Below, in pieces: positions 11,801 to 24,557 of a stretch of 64,000 bases of DNA. The DNA is from Tanytarsus gracilentus (taxonomy: Eukaryota > Arthropoda > Insecta > Diptera > Chironomidae): assembly GCA_038502055.1 (NCBI GenBank), contig JAXRKN010000036.1, positions 2,790,001 through 2,854,000 on the forward strand. Direction: 5' to 3'. Each line of letters opens with the position of its first letter. Within the stretch, counting starts at the first letter, position 1. A program made the translations under genes and the position numbers. The notes beneath the pieces were generated by a model. It was given only the letters and a program-made list of their open reading frames with translations. It ran no database searches and was not told where the DNA came from.

Positions 11801-14187
11801 ATTATCACATCACAAACATTAGATTTAATTTTGGCCAGAGAGACAGATTCAATTTTTTTGGGGATTGAAAAGGCTGGTCAAAGGAATGAGAAAATCAAAC
11901 AAAGTACATCGCATAATTAAACTACGTTGATTAAATTCTTTCATAAACATAAATGAATTCATTTCCAAGCAAACTTTAAACTCTTTCCTCGTTAACTCTT
12001 CTCTAAAAAAACCCCCCTTTCTTTGTTTCTTTTTAAGACTGACTTTAGCACGACCATTTGAATTTTTAAACTATTTCTTGACATCAGCATTGACTTCACA
12101 TAGTATGCACATGTGCATTCACAAAATTAAATTCGCTTCAACGATTTCTGCCGCGGATCTGAGAATGAGATTTTCTTTAACAAAATAGATAACTAAGCGA
12201 GGATAAAAAAGAAGAAATTAATTATTTAGTGAACTTTTTGTTATGTTGCAATTTTTTTTGTTAAATCTTTTTACATTATTTTAAGTTTTTCTTCATCATC
12301 TTTTTTTGGTGACACGTGCCCGTGTAAAAGGGGTTCGAATTAATTACAGCAAATGTTGTTAACTCTCTCAAATCATTTATTCTCACTATTTTACGTTTAT
12401 GAAGAAAATATTGAATTTGGCAAGCATATATGAACTTTTCGTTGACATCATCCAAGTTGTAAGAGTAAAAATTATTATATTTTATTAGAAAAAAATGGAA
12501 AACGTATAAAATTTAAATAAAAACAATTTAAGAACATTTCAAAAGAATTTTTATGACGCAATAGATGAAAAATACTTTAAGCACCTGTTTGAATATTCAC
12601 AGATTCCCATAAAAATAGCCAAAATGACTCATCTTCAAATTATTTTTTTTATAGTCTGTAATATTTTATTTTTAATTATTCATAAAATGATCACATATCA
12701 AAATATCCTTAAAATTAAGAAGAAAAAAACATTCACATGGGATCAAAAACGGTACATTATGTTTTATATTATTTTTCATGCATGACATTAATTTTCACAT
12801 TTTTTTCGGATGAAAAAGAAAATTAATCGCGTGTGTCATGATGAAAGATGAAAATGTCACACTCTTCGGTCATTGCGCTGGTATTTAATGAAAGAATAAA
12901 CAGTTTTCTTGATTTTTTGCATTATTTAATGTCAATAACATTTTGTTCGGACAGTGTATATAGGAATTAAAATAGTCGTGGGTGTTAAATGACCGATTCT
13001 CATGCAAGAATTAACTAATTGTGTATAAATTTGTGTCGTGGCAGGAAAAAAGAGGGGAGCAAAAAAGTCCGTGTGCGGTGTGCATGGGTAATTACCACCA
13101 ATTAATTAATTAATTAATTTCACACGTCCGTTTAAAGTCAAACATTTTTGATGGAGCATTGTCTTGAAAAAAATTCTCAAAAATTCTTTTTGTACATCAT
13201 TTAATGCAATTTGTCATTTGGTGATGTTAAAAATTTTTAGTAATTTTTATTCACACTCGTTTTCACTATAAATATTGAAGTAAAATTTTAAAAATTTTTT
13301 TATTTTTTTATATTAAAAATAATAATATCATCTAAGAATGTAATTTTTTTTTTTTTATTTTTAATTTTTTTTTATTATTAAAAGTAACTTTTTTATTAGA
13401 ACTTAAATCTTCAATATATGAACAATTTTTTGCCAACGTTTTTGTACTTTATAGTTTTTTATTTTTTTTTTTTTTTATGTTTATTATTTTTCTGATGTTC
13501 CTGAATTTATTTGAGGTGAAAAAATTTCCCGCACTTTTTTTTGCATTCAGTAAGTTTAAATCTTAAATTTTCGTTACAAAGAGAGTTCCACTTTTTTTTA
13601 ACCATCGCCATTTAGATCTTTCTACCGAAAAGAAAATTTCTAACGACTCTAAAGTTTCTACATTCAGAAAGAAAATGAATCTATCGATAAATTCCTGAAA
13701 TTTTAAAATTCTTTTCATTAATTTTTTTTGTATATTCAATAGTCAATTTGCATATTTTGTGTCGTCGTTCATAAAGATTTTTTTTCTCCTATTGCTTCAC
13801 ATTTTGTTCAAGGTAAACATTTTTTTTTGCACGCACACAAACAGTTTTTTTATGTCAATTTATCTCACAATCCCTAAAGCATGATTTAACATCATGATTA
13901 TTCCTAAAATTATAAATCTTCTAAATACATAATATGTATATGGCCATAATTTTATCAACAAAACAAAAATTGAATTTACATAGTAAAAAATTATAAAGTT
14001 TTATCGTCGTTTTATGACTTGAATTCAATCATGGACAAAGAGCAAGAGAAAAAATAATAAATTAAAAAGCATAGCTCCATTTTTTTGATATTTAAAAAAG
14101 AAACTTTGATTAAAATACGAGCATAAAGTACAACATGAGACCGTGATCTCAAACGTATATGGTTAGTGAGCTCTCTGAATAAACAGA
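11801..14187. other. Intergenic region, 2.4 kb, non-coding
   Basis: Tail-to-tail spacer between GID4 (+) and Rab40 (-). It contains long T runs, an (ATTA)n-type run near 13099-13118 and no ORF with splice support or family motifs. It presumably contains both 3' UTRs. Confidence 0.6.
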
Positions 14188-15249
14188 TCACGATATGCAG
14201 CAATTGTTCCTTGCACTGAATTTATCTCTATTCATAATATTCTTACACGTTATGTTCTTTGCGTTATTCACATTATTGTTCAAGTAAATGGTCTGCGTTT
14301 TGGTGAGCGCGTAGGACTTTAGATGGGAGATGAGACATGGCGGTATTGGAAGGGTGTCAATTCCATAAACATTCCTAATTTGTCGCACGATCGTCCTACA
14401 GCTCAATTCCTGAAGTGAGTGTACTAAACAGAAAAATGAGGAAGTGAAATTAGTCGACGATATCAATGTAAAAGCTGCAACTGACTCACCTTTGTTAGTC
14501 CTCCAAACTTTTTCCATTCCATTTCTTCCTATAGCTAAGCGAGCAACTTCACAGAATGACTCGCGAATATTAAAGTCGCAGAGAGGAGAAATTTCGAATA
14601 AGGGCATCTTATTTTTGGATGCATATTGTTCAGCGGATCGAGCAGCTACCTGTCTCTTAAATGCAAGGTGAAGTCGATTGCCGACTAGAACTTTTGGGAT
14701 TCCGGGCGCGTGCTCGTCCACCTCTTTCAGCCATCGTGGTATAGATTCTTGAAATGAATATTTGTTTGTAATGTCGTAAACTAGTATAATTCCTTGGGCT
14801 CCACGCGAATAACTGCGAATTATAGTACAAAAGCCAGTGGCTGTGCCTGTCGCGTCGTAAATCTGCGTGGTAAGACAAAGTTAAATGAATATTAATGTGG
14901 GTTAATTTGTGGATACTGTTGAAAGACCTTGGATTGCTAACAAATAAACACTCTCATGGATGTTTTGAAAATCGTGAAGAGGCATTTAATTAAGTTACAT
15001 ATTAAAATAATGCGCAATTGTCATAACTACCTGTAATTTGACTCGTTTTCCATCTAAGAGTATGATTGTTGTTTTATATGTCGCTAAATTGAGATAAAAA
15101 TTAATTTGATAATTTCACTTTTTGCAAACTTTTGTTTTCATCTCACCTTCATTATCTTCCACTTCGAAATTATTAAGAATTTCTGTCTTTCCCACATCAC
15201 TATCCCCCACCAAGAGCACTTTCAACAAATAATCATATTCTTTAGCCAT
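14188..15249 (-). CDS. Rab40: Rab40-family GTPase with SOCS box, diverged G3 motif
   Basis: Rab40 proteins are small GTPases that also serve as Cullin-5 substrate adaptors through a SOCS box. Minus-strand exons: 15249-15147, 15083-15031, 14862-14490 and 14423-14188. Visible in order: P-loop GDSDVGKTEIL; a shortened switch I leading into YKTTIILLDGKRVKL; SYSRGAQGIILVYDIT; the Rab40-specific G4 replacement VLVGNRLHLAFKRQV; SPLCDFNIRESF; and the SOCS box start LQELSCRTIVRQ. A basic tail ends in NNCCIS, a CaaX-like prenylation site. The odd part is the G3 region: family WDTSGQGRF is here IYDATGTATGF, so the catalytic Gln position is lost. GTPase activity is therefore doubtful, while adaptor function may persist. 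Head-to-head with METTL14. Confidence 0.92.
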
Positions 15250-15496
15250 TTTAAGCTTAAACTCTTAATTTCGCATTTTTTTCTCGCTTAAAAATATTTT
15301 TTCTTCTTTGACTTGCGTTCGACTTGATCGATTTGGAAATTTTCAGACTCTACTGTAGTGATTTGAATATTTTTTAGCCGTTACAAAAATATGAAGAAAT
15401 AAAAAGAATTCGACGACCATCTTTTGTTTACATCGGAAAATAATTTTTGTTGAGAATAAATTTAAAAGATTTAAGACAATAGTTTAAGTCACAAGG
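15250..15496. promoter_or_regulatory. Shared divergent promoter region, Rab40 / METTL14
   Basis: The 247-bp gap between opposing start codons must contain both promoters and 5' UTRs. It is AT-rich with no obvious TATA box. Confidence 0.5.
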
Positions 15497-16789
15497 ATGT
15501 CGGAAGTATTGAAATCGCTGAAGGAGAAGTCACTAAAGAGAAAGAAATTGCTCGCGCAGTCGGTAAGTCCACCAAAATATGTTTTAAAAGTAAATAATTA
15601 TTTTGAAATAAAATGCAGCTTGGTGTTTCTGAAATCGAGGATATAACGAGTGTATTAGGTGATGACTCTATGTCAAGTAAGACCAGCAAGGATGAAGAGA
15701 GTGAAGCTGGAAGTTCAAAAAAGCTCCAAACCGAAAGTTTATTCTACAAGGACTCATCGCTATTTTTGAAGGTTGCCTTTAGCGGCTAAAACATCAACTG
15801 GATGTTAATTAATCACAATAATTTAATTTTAGGGAACCCAATCATCTAATCCACACAACGATTATTGCCAGCATTTTGTCGACACTGGTCAAAGACCTCA
15901 AAACTTCATCAGAGATGTTGGACTCGCTGATCGCTTCGAGGAGTATCCAAAATTAAGGGAACTTATTCGACTAAAGGATGACTTAATAGCTCAAACAGCA
16001 ACACCTCCAATGTACCTCCAAGCGGATCTTAAGACTTTTGATCTTAAATCACTAGGCTCTAAGTTTGACGTGATTCTAATTGAGCCGCCGCTCGAAGAGT
16101 TCAATAAGAACAACTTTTGGCACTGGAATGAGATATTGAACCTTGAAATTGAATCAATTGCATCACATCGCTCATTTGTATTTCTTTGGTGCGGTAGCTC
16201 GGAGGGTTTAGATCTCGGTAGAAATTGCCTCAAGAAATGGGGATTCAGAAGATGCGAGGACATTTGTTGGATAAGAACAAACATAGCGTCGCCGGGACAC
16301 TCAAAAATCCTCGAACCAAAGGCAGTTTTTCAACGCACTAAAGAGCACTGCTTAATGGGTATTAAGGGAACTGTAAGACGATCAACGGATGGCGATTTCA
16401 TTCATGCCAACATCGACATTGACTTGATAATATCGGAAGAGAATGAATTTGGAAATGTTGAAAAGCCGATTGAAATTTTTCACATTATCGAACACTTTTG
16501 TCTCGGTCGACGTCGTTTACATTTGTTCGGTCGCGATAGTACAATTCGTGCTGGATGGCTCACTGTTGGAAATGAACTTACCAACTCAAATTTTAATGCA
16601 CCAACCTACTCGAGCTATTACGATAATAATCTAACTACCGGATGTACCGAGAGGATCAGCATGTTGCGACCTAAAAGTCCACCGCCTGCTACAAACAAGA
16701 TGATTAGAGGCAGAGGCGGTTCATTCAGAGGAACTCGTGGCGGTAGTGTTGGAAGAGGAGGTGCTTCGAGTACCGTGAAATTCTCATAA
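15497..16789 (+). CDS. Mettl14: METTL14, RNA-binding subunit of the m6A methyltransferase
   Basis: METTL14 pairs with METTL3 in the nucleus to write N6-methyladenosine on mRNA; it is the catalytically silent, RNA-binding partner. Three exons: 15497-15562, 15619-15771 and 15833-16789, all phase 0; 391 aa. Exon 1 gives a basic N-terminal helix (SLKEKSLKRKKLLAQS). The MT-A70 core starts around DYCQHFVDTGQRPQNF and includes EPPLEEF at about residue 157, where METTL3 has DPPW; this is the known degenerate motif of METTL14. LFGRDSTIRAGWLTVGNEL closes the core. The C-terminus carries RGG/RGR repeats (about residues 365-388), the known RNA-binding tail. The stop is 60 bp from the convergent F-box gene stop. 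Confidence 0.97.
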
Positions 16790-16849
16790 AAGACGGCAAT
16801 TTTTGGACAAATAAAACTCTTTTTTTTATTATCACAAATAGCACATGTA
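16790..16849. terminator. Compact convergent polyadenylation interval
   Basis: The 60 bp between the METTL14 stop and the F-box stop hold an AATAAA on the plus strand at 16810-16815 and one on the minus strand at 16825-16830. Transcripts ending at these signals would have very short or overlapping 3' UTRs. Confidence 0.6.
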
Positions 16850-17911
16850 TTAAACTAAATACTGATGAAATCGTATTTTCTCATTGATGCCATTTTTAGA
16901 TTTCAAGTAGATTCGACAATCGTCATCGGCTGTGACATACGAAATGCTCTTAAGGTTCTTATTTTGTCTACCATACTCCGCTATATCCTTCCTTAAATGC
17001 CAGACAGCAAGTGAGTTAATTTTTGATGCATCAATAAACGGACGAATGTCATCAAGACTAAACGGATACGGTGCAAGTGAGTGAAGCTCTAATTCTTCGA
17101 GTGTCACATTGTACTTTAACGAACTAATTGATTCGTCACAATAGTCAAAAAATGGATCAGTCGAGAAAAAGTAAAAACGCTTAACGGCCTTCATGCAATT
17201 CCATATTCTGAATAGAAGCAGCAAATTTGCCGAGTTAATGAGACTTATTATTTCCAATCGATCACCTTGACTGATGAGAAATTTTTCAATATTCGCCAAT
17301 GTTGATGCGTGCAGTTCGTTATTTGACTTATAACTGATAAATATTGACTTTAAATGAAGGTTTAAATCTTTGGATAATGTATCATCGTCAAAAAAACAGG
17401 ATGAATCATTCATGTAGAGATTGAGTTCTTCAATTTTGTCGTTATTTTTCAAAAATTGATGAATATTTTGCGTTGGACCATGCAGCTGATAGAGATGTAA
17501 TATTTTTAATTTATCAAATCGTGAATTAAATGATTTTAAAATATCCGATGAACAACACGATAAAGTCAGTTCCTTGAGATTAGGGAAAATATTTTCCTCA
17601 TCCTCGTGTCCCTCACATTCTTCCAGCTCCAATTCAACCACCGTTGATGATAAAAAAGCTATCACATGACTAAATTTATCCTTCGAAAGTCTCATCAACT
17701 TTCCTCTTTTATAAATCCTCTCACTGCTCAAAACGTCCTTGACGCATGTCTTATCATCAATTTTAATTAATATTTTTTTCATGCAATTTCTTCCAATAAA
17801 CTCGCACCACAATTTCGACACGAGGGCACAACAAAGTAAATCTTTTACGTTTAAATAATTAAAAATTATTTCGCAAAGTTCTAGAGGCAATCCAAATGGA
17901 AATTCGAACAT
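16850..17911 (-). CDS. F-box protein with leucine-rich C-terminal region, 353 aa
   Basis: Probable substrate adaptor of an SCF ubiquitin ligase. It is a single open frame. Residues about 6-42 form an F-box: GLPLELCEIIFNYLNVKDLL, then CALVSKLWCEFIGRN. The rest consists of Leu-rich segments with LxxLxL spacing (for example FPNLKELTLSCCSSD, FDKLKILHLYQL, NDKIEELNLYMN, VTLEELELHSL), consistent with degenerate leucine-rich repeats of an FBXL-type protein. I cannot assign an orthologue; such genes expand and diverge quickly in insects. It is convergent with METTL14 and divergent from CK1 alpha. Confidence 0.88.
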   Translation of the reverse strand: MFEFPFGLPLELCEIIFNYLNVKDLLCCALVSKLWCEFIGRNCMKKILIKIDDKTCVKDVLSSERIYKRGKLMRLSKDKFSHVIAFLSSTVVELELEECEGHEDEENIFPNLKELTLSCCSSDILKSFNSRFDKLKILHLYQLHGPTQNIHQFLKNNDKIEELNLYMNDSSCFFDDDTLSKDLNLHLKSIFISYKSNNELHASTLANIEKFLISQGDRLEIISLINSANLLLLFRIWNCMKAVKRFYFFSTDPFFDYCDESISSLKYNVTLEELELHSLAPYPFSLDDIRPFIDASKINSLAVWHLRKDIAEYGRQNKNLKSISYVTADDDCRIYLKSKNGINEKIRFHQYLV

Positions 17912-18489
17912 TTTTACTCAAGCACGCAAAACAAACTAAATTTAAAAAAAGCTAAGCAATCATACAGAGAAATACTTTTTGGGTTGTAACGTATTTTTTC
18001 ACTTATTCAAAAATTCGAGTGCGTTCAGCGTGCTGACATTTCTGACGGCCAACACAACCCTGACCGAAGTGAGCCTTCAATAAGCCCTGGATAAAACGTC
18101 AACCATTCATTTTGAAAAAGAGAAACGAAAAAATTCAAAAGGAGCTCTAAATTGAGAGTTAGACGACAAGAAACGCGATAAAACGTAAACGCGTCCACTA
18201 ATCTACTCGGGTACAAAGAAAAAGAACACAAAAATCGAGTTTAAATGAAGTTATAAGTAAATTTTCCAAATCCAAATTTCTTTCTTTTTTTCATTTAGAG
18301 CTGAGAAAAAAAAAGAGTGACGAAGATAGAGAGAGAGAAAAAAGTGGAAAAAAGAAGAAGAGAAGAGAGAGATAGAAAAAGAAAATATATATATAATTCC
18401 AAGAAAGGGCAATCTATATATCGAATTAATAAGAAAAAGAAAAATTAAGTTTAGTGAAAATAGTGTGAGCATCAAATCCCTTCGCTAAA
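17912..18489. promoter_or_regulatory. Divergent promoter region, F-box / CK1 alpha, with purine-rich leader
   Basis: The 578 bp between the two start codons include a long GA-rich tract (about 18300-18395, AGAGAGAGAAAA-like) that is probably in the CK1 alpha 5' UTR or core promoter. GAGA-like tracts are common in insect promoters; binding here is an inference. Confidence 0.4.
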
Positions 18490-21104
18490 ATGTCGCTTAT
18501 GAGTGATACGATAATCGCGAATAAATATCGCGTGATACGAAAGATCGGAAGCGGTTCGTTTGGGGATATTTTTCTAGGAATCAACATTACAAATGGAGAG
18601 GAGGTGGCGTTGAAAGTGGAAAGTGTGATGGCTCGCCATCCCCAACTCCTGTACGAGTACAAACTTTACAAAGTCCTTAACGGTGGCGTCGGAATTCCTC
18701 ACATTAGATGCTTTACGCAAGAACGCAGTTACAATATCCTTGTGATGGATCTCCTTGGACCCTCGCTCGAGGATCTCTTCAACTTTTGTAGTCGGCACTT
18801 CACAATCAAGACCGTTCTCATGCTCGTGGATCAAATGATTGGTCGCCTAGAATATCTGCACGTTAAGAACTTCATTCATCGTGATATCAAGCCAGACAAC
18901 TTCCTCATGGGCATCGGACGACACTGTAATAAACTCTTCATGATCGATTTTGGCTTAGCAAAGAAATATCGCGACTTTCGTACGCGCACACACATCATTT
19001 ATCGCGAAGACAAGAACCTCACAGGGACTGCCCGCTATGCATCAATCAACGCTCATTTGGGCATTGAGCAGTCGCGTCGCGACGATATGGAATCATTAGG
19101 CTACGTTATGATGTATTTCAATCGCGGTTCACTGCCATGGCAAGGGCTCAAAGCGACAAACAAGAAGCAAAAGTACGAAAAGATTTCCGAAAAGAAGATG
19201 TCAACGCCTATCGAGGTCCTCTGTAAAGGCTTTCCCGCTGAATTCGCAATGTATCTTAATTACTGTCGAAGCTTGAGATTCGAGGAAAGTCCCGACTACA
19301 TGTATTTGCGCCAGCTTTTTAGGTGAGTCGCCAAAAACAATTATTCTCTTCTCTTTCTCCTATCCACCTGATGTGTTTGCTCGATATTGTGAAATATTTT
19401 GCCATTCTTTTGGGGTTTTTCTCGATTTTTTATTTTATTTAATGAGAGCTTTTATGGTCCTTGAGTTTTTTAATTGGCAAAAATTTGCAAATCCACCATC
19501 AATCAATGCGCATCATCACACGATGATCGTCATCGCTTTTTAAACAAATTGATAAGACGAAATGTTTTTAATAACTATCGAAACTTACACGCTCTAGTCA
19601 GAAAATAATCCTCCTAGAAATTTCTCACATGGAAAATATTATTAGTACAAAACATTTAGTATTTTTGCGGAAAAAAATGTGGCCTTTTAAAGTTAGGCAA
19701 CGTTGCGAAAAAAAAAGTATGTTTAAATGATCTAAGACGCACATTTTAATTGTTAAAATCGTTATCGATATATTATGAAGGTGTAAAATAGAATCGCAAG
19801 GTCTCTTCCAATCAATTTTCTCATATCAATGTCTTTCGTGTTCGCTATGTTTCGAATTTTCTGATGGCAATTTGCACAACTTCACCGGGTTATGTAAATA
19901 AGCGTTTGACGACCTGCTCTAAGCAAAAAAAAGCTGTCGAAGATCGCGGAGATCTGCGTATATTCGGAGTTGTGAAATCAATAATAAAAAAAATAAATAT
20001 ATCAAGACATTGTAAAGCTTGTTATCAAAAAAAATTTTAAGTGAAGCACACAAAAATATTTTCTTTTTGCGTTCTATGAGGAAACAAAGTACACTTTTGT
20101 TATAATTTCGACTTCTATGATGAGTCACATATATGTGAAAACATAACTGCTAATGACAGCTGCTGCTTTTCCAAGCATTTTTCACTTAAAATTCGCTATG
20201 CGTTCAAGAGACATCTATAATTAGCGCAAAAAGCAGTGCGATGACACATGAAAAGGTTTTTCTTTGATATCACGAGAATTATATTAAGCGAATGATTCAT
20301 ATCACAAATATGATCTAACGAGACTTTCACTATGCGACAGAGAGTCCAATAGTATAAATTATTTTCCATAACGTCACATTTAACCGAGTTACTCTCTTCT
20401 TTATTTTCTGAGTTTGCAGCTTCAATGCCAACCTAAAGGGGAATTAAAAATAGACGTTCGATCTACTCTCTCTGTGTTCAAGTCAAAAAAAAGTGCAATG
20501 TGGCCGAGCCAATACGTCAATAATGCAAGCAAAAAAAATTGTTTACGCTGTTTTAAAACTTGACTTTTTAAATAATATAGATTGATTAATTATATCTGAT
20601 ACAAAAGTCGCTTCACACATCATTTAAACATTTTGTAAATTTTTAAACACGCGATGATGTTTATTTACAAAGCTATAAAGTAAAAACCCGGAACAATTTG
20701 ATATGTACATCTTCTAAGGCTAGTTTTTGTCGATTACGCCTCTTTTATATAAAAAAAATAATTGCACAAAAAAATAGTTTTTGCATCTTCAGATGCGTTC
20801 AATGAAAACAGACAAAAGAGACTGTATATGAGTCTATTGATAGAAAAAAAAATATATTCAGTCGACTTCAGTTATTTACTTTTTCTTCTCAAATATCGCC
20901 GAACTTCGATCTAAGAAACTTCAATTTCTCTTCCTCTATAGAATCTTATTCCGAACAATGAAATACGAGTACGATTTCGTCTTCGACTGGACAATGCTGA
21001 AGCAGGGAATTAATAATTCTGATGCATCGAAGGTGCCCGTTCAACCACCATCGCAAAATACAGCGCAAAGTGCAACAACCAAACCGACAACGCTTTTTCA
21101 ATAA
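18490..21104 (+). CDS. CkIalpha: Casein kinase I alpha, body exon plus proximal last exon (331 aa)
   Basis: Ser/Thr kinase acting in Wnt, Hedgehog and clock signalling. The body exon 18490-19322 encodes almost the whole kinase domain: GSGSFGDIF glycine loop (residues 20-28), VALK with catalytic Lys42, HRDIKPDNF with Asp132, DFGLAKKYRD at 153-162, and the CK1 signature GTARYASINAHLG. It ends in QLFR at a phase 2 donor (AG|gtgagt). The proximal terminal exon 20942-21104 supplies ILFRTMKYEYDFVFDWTMLKQ and a Thr/Gln-rich tail ending TTLFQ, with an AATAAA near 21690. A second, better conserved last exon lies at 34072. The body differs from textbook CK1 alpha at several surface positions (for example IIYREDK where IPYREDK is usual) but keeps all catalytic residues. 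Confidence 0.93.
19323..20941. other. CK1 alpha intron, 1.6 kb, non-coding
   Basis: AT-rich intron between the kinase-body exon and the proximal terminal exon. The donor gtgagt and acceptor ctctatag are good. I see no nested gene. Confidence 0.7.
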
Positions 21105-24100
21105 AGTATCCACAAACACACACGCGAGAGAGAGACTCAAGAAACTTCAATGCTATTGCTCACTTAATTCCACAATTCTATTTTTTTTTGCCTAAGATTT
21201 ATGAACTTATATTCCTGCTAAAATCCAAAATGCTAGAGAAAGCCCGTGAATGAATACTTTTTTTTGTCGCTTAATAACGGTTTACTATTTACATACAATT
21301 TGGAACATGCATTTAAGAGCCCACAAATGATTCTTTCAAAATTTTGGTTACGTCAAAAAAAGTTTTGAGAAGAAAAATTACAAAAGCAATTTTTTAATTA
21401 TAATCTTGCATCAATAATTATCGACTTGAATTATTCTTAAACTCAGTAAGCCGTCAGCACTGCTTTATTTATTGCCTCTAATTAAAAACCTGTACAGCAA
21501 AAAAAAAATGTCATCAAATGAAATACAGAAAAACTTAAAATCGAAAAAAAAACAATATTTTTAACTTCTCTAGCAAAATGCTCAACTCACTCTCAAAATA
21601 ATAATTATTGTTGCTAAGGATAAATTCATTCATGAAGGAAGAAGAAAAATCATAATCGAATTTCTGTAAATGAGCGCATTGTAAATTAAGAAATAAATCT
21701 TTCGATTTTTGTAAGTATATTAAAAAAAGCGTCGTGTGACTTTTTATTATTTTTTTTCACTCTCATCTCCATCTATGGCTGTCAATGAGTCCTCACCCAC
21801 ATTCAGGTTCGAAAAAGTTCACTGTTGCATTAAACACTAGCAAACGGTTGACCTTACGAAAATCATGAACCATGAGCACATTGAGATGTTGCCAGATTCA
21901 CCATTGCTGTAACTCTTTTTTGTTTCCATCTCTGCCATGTCTAAAAGGCACAAATATACTCGACGTGATCATAAGAAAAATTATTTTCTCACTTCTTTAT
22001 TCTTCTCAGCTTGCTTCTCAGCCCGCGTGGTGATGCGGATGTATTCAATTTTTAATATTTGGTAATGAAACAAAGTGTAAGAAGAAGAACTTTTATTATT
22101 TGTGAAATGAAAGATTTGAGCTTGTTAAGCACCTGAAAGAAAGCGAAACAAAATTCAAAGATTTTAATCCAAGAACGGACAAAATTTTATTTTATTTTTC
22201 TTGCTGAACTTTTTTTATGGCATTTTTACTAAAAGTTCTCTCGAGTCATGAGAGCTTCCACGCGATGGGTTCGGCATTGGCAGAGCTGCTGCTTTGAATA
22301 AAGATTGATTCAAACCCAATTGCGCAATGAATTGATGGTGGATTTCAAAAAAGGGCAGAACTTTTAACTTATACCTGCAAATACAGCATGAATTTCAATT
22401 GAACTTGGAGGTGCAACATGCAATTGTGAATTTGCTGGGATTTATAGTGTCTCGACACTGCGAGTGTTCATTTTCTCTTTCACTATGAAAAAAAATCAAT
22501 GTTGAATAGAATTTTTTGAATGGAAAAAAGTTATCTTTTTGGATAATGCCTCATTGACCCCATTTTAATGTGTGTTCGCATGCGGTTTAAAAAGAGAACA
22601 TAACCTTCGAAAAAAAGGCACACAAAACGAGGAAATTTATTTAATTTCGTTGTCATCTCACATTGGTCTGCATTGAGTAGCGTTCAAGTCGCTCGCAATG
22701 GTTTTAAAGAAGGAAACGAAAAAGAGACAACCAAAAATGGTAGCAACGAACGACACAGCGCGTCACATTGTGAGAACAGCAACGTTTTTTTTCGCTGCCG
22801 AGCTTTCAATGATAATTTTTCTGCATACAAAAAAAGTACACACGGCTCTTATTACTAGAGCACGAGAACGAAGAGTGAAATTGTATCAAGATGCTGCACT
22901 CGTATGTATTGAAAGATAATCTTTGCATTTTTCATTATACACATTTTTATCGAAATCCGGATAAATTTGAAGTCGTTTAAGTTGAAAGTGAGTTTGAGAA
23001 CGTAAAATATAAAAACGTGAAAGCGGTGATGAATTTTATTATCTTTCTCTCTCGCGCGCATATCTGTTGAAAGATGAAACACAGAGCGTTACACTTACTC
23101 TTAATTACTTGTTTGCGCTGGAGAAAGAAAAAGTGAAATTGATTCTGCAATCATTTCCGATAATTATGTTAATTCTGAACGATACGTGGTTTTCAAATTT
23201 AACGATTTTTTAGAAGGTTCTCGAGAGGTTGAAAAAAATAATTTTAAATTTACTCTAAAATAAATATATTTAGAATTAAATAAATAAAGTTCTAATCGTT
23301 AATTAAAAATGCTACTTTGAGCTACCTTCAATGCTCCTTGGGCTTTAATTCAATTGAATATGTTCTGCTTGTGCCATAGCTAGGTTTTTTCAACATCAAC
23401 GTGACCGATTTACAGCGTAGATTAAAGTAGAAAAATTCCAAACAAAGGAAATTATTTCGTCACAATATTCTATTTCTGAAGACTATTGAGCCTCTCTGGT
23501 GTCACGACGCAAAGGTGACTTTTTTTGCATATCATCAATGGATAATTCAAATGAGTTCTATCTTAACCCAAATATTATTTTGAGCAAGAAAATTTGACTT
23601 TTCTGACACAACATACGAACATCGTGCGGAGTAATTCAATACTCAGCGAGCACCTACACAACAGACCTCATATTGAAAGCAACCTTTAAGAGTAAAAAAG
23701 GACTTACACATTTTTGAACATGTGATTTTTCTTCCATTCCTCTTCGTTTTACCTGTTACCATTATTATTATTGTTATATAGGCATGTTGTGCACCAACAC
23801 ATGAAACCACTGTAAATAAATCTCGTAAAGATTTACTTCAAAGTGGTTTTAGTGTCTCAATAGTCCTTTTGTGTATGAGTCGTTAAAAAAATTTGCAGAA
23901 AGAAGTTTTCATGGTTGTTGAACCTTAAACTTTTTTAAATTCTTTTTTTTCGGGGGTGGTTGCCTTGAACAGGTACAAGAGATTATAAACAAAAAATTAT
24001 TTTTCATCCATTACAACGCAATTCCAGCTAGGAATTTATTTCGAAGGTTTTTCATTAATTTACATTCGAGAGCTGAAAGGAAAAAAAAGTTTTAATTAAT

Positions 24101-24557
24101 GAAGCCTTATATTTTTTCTACGTCTGCCCTTCGTGATTACAGTCGCATATCAACACAGAAGGGGAGCCAAATTAGAGCGCACATAAAATATCGAAATTTA
24201 TTGATAAAACAACAAGAAGGAAGAGGCAGCAAAGAAATCAGTTTTTTGAAAGTCGATGGAAAAAAGTTGCTCCGCAAACCATCCACAAAATTCCATTTTA
24301 AGTCGAAGAAAAATTGGCCTTTTATGTGCGGCTGGGAGAAATGCGAAATTCCTTTCCTACTCGTTTTGTGATAAACTAATTTTTGCGATTTCATAAAGTG
24401 TGGGAAAATTTTTTTAACCGTCTTCAGCTATTAATTAAATATCTGTTATTTAAATATCTAAATCGAACTCACATGCTTGTAATCCTACTAAATGTCATAT
24501 GTACAATATTTAATCATAGTTTGTGTAAAACATATGAACTTTGGTTAAAAAATAAGT

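Noticed and set aside
22673..22919. Two overlapping Lys/Thr-rich open frames inside the CK1 alpha spacer
   Set aside because: Both frames are short and overlap each other in different frames, with no homology I can recognise and no flanking exons.
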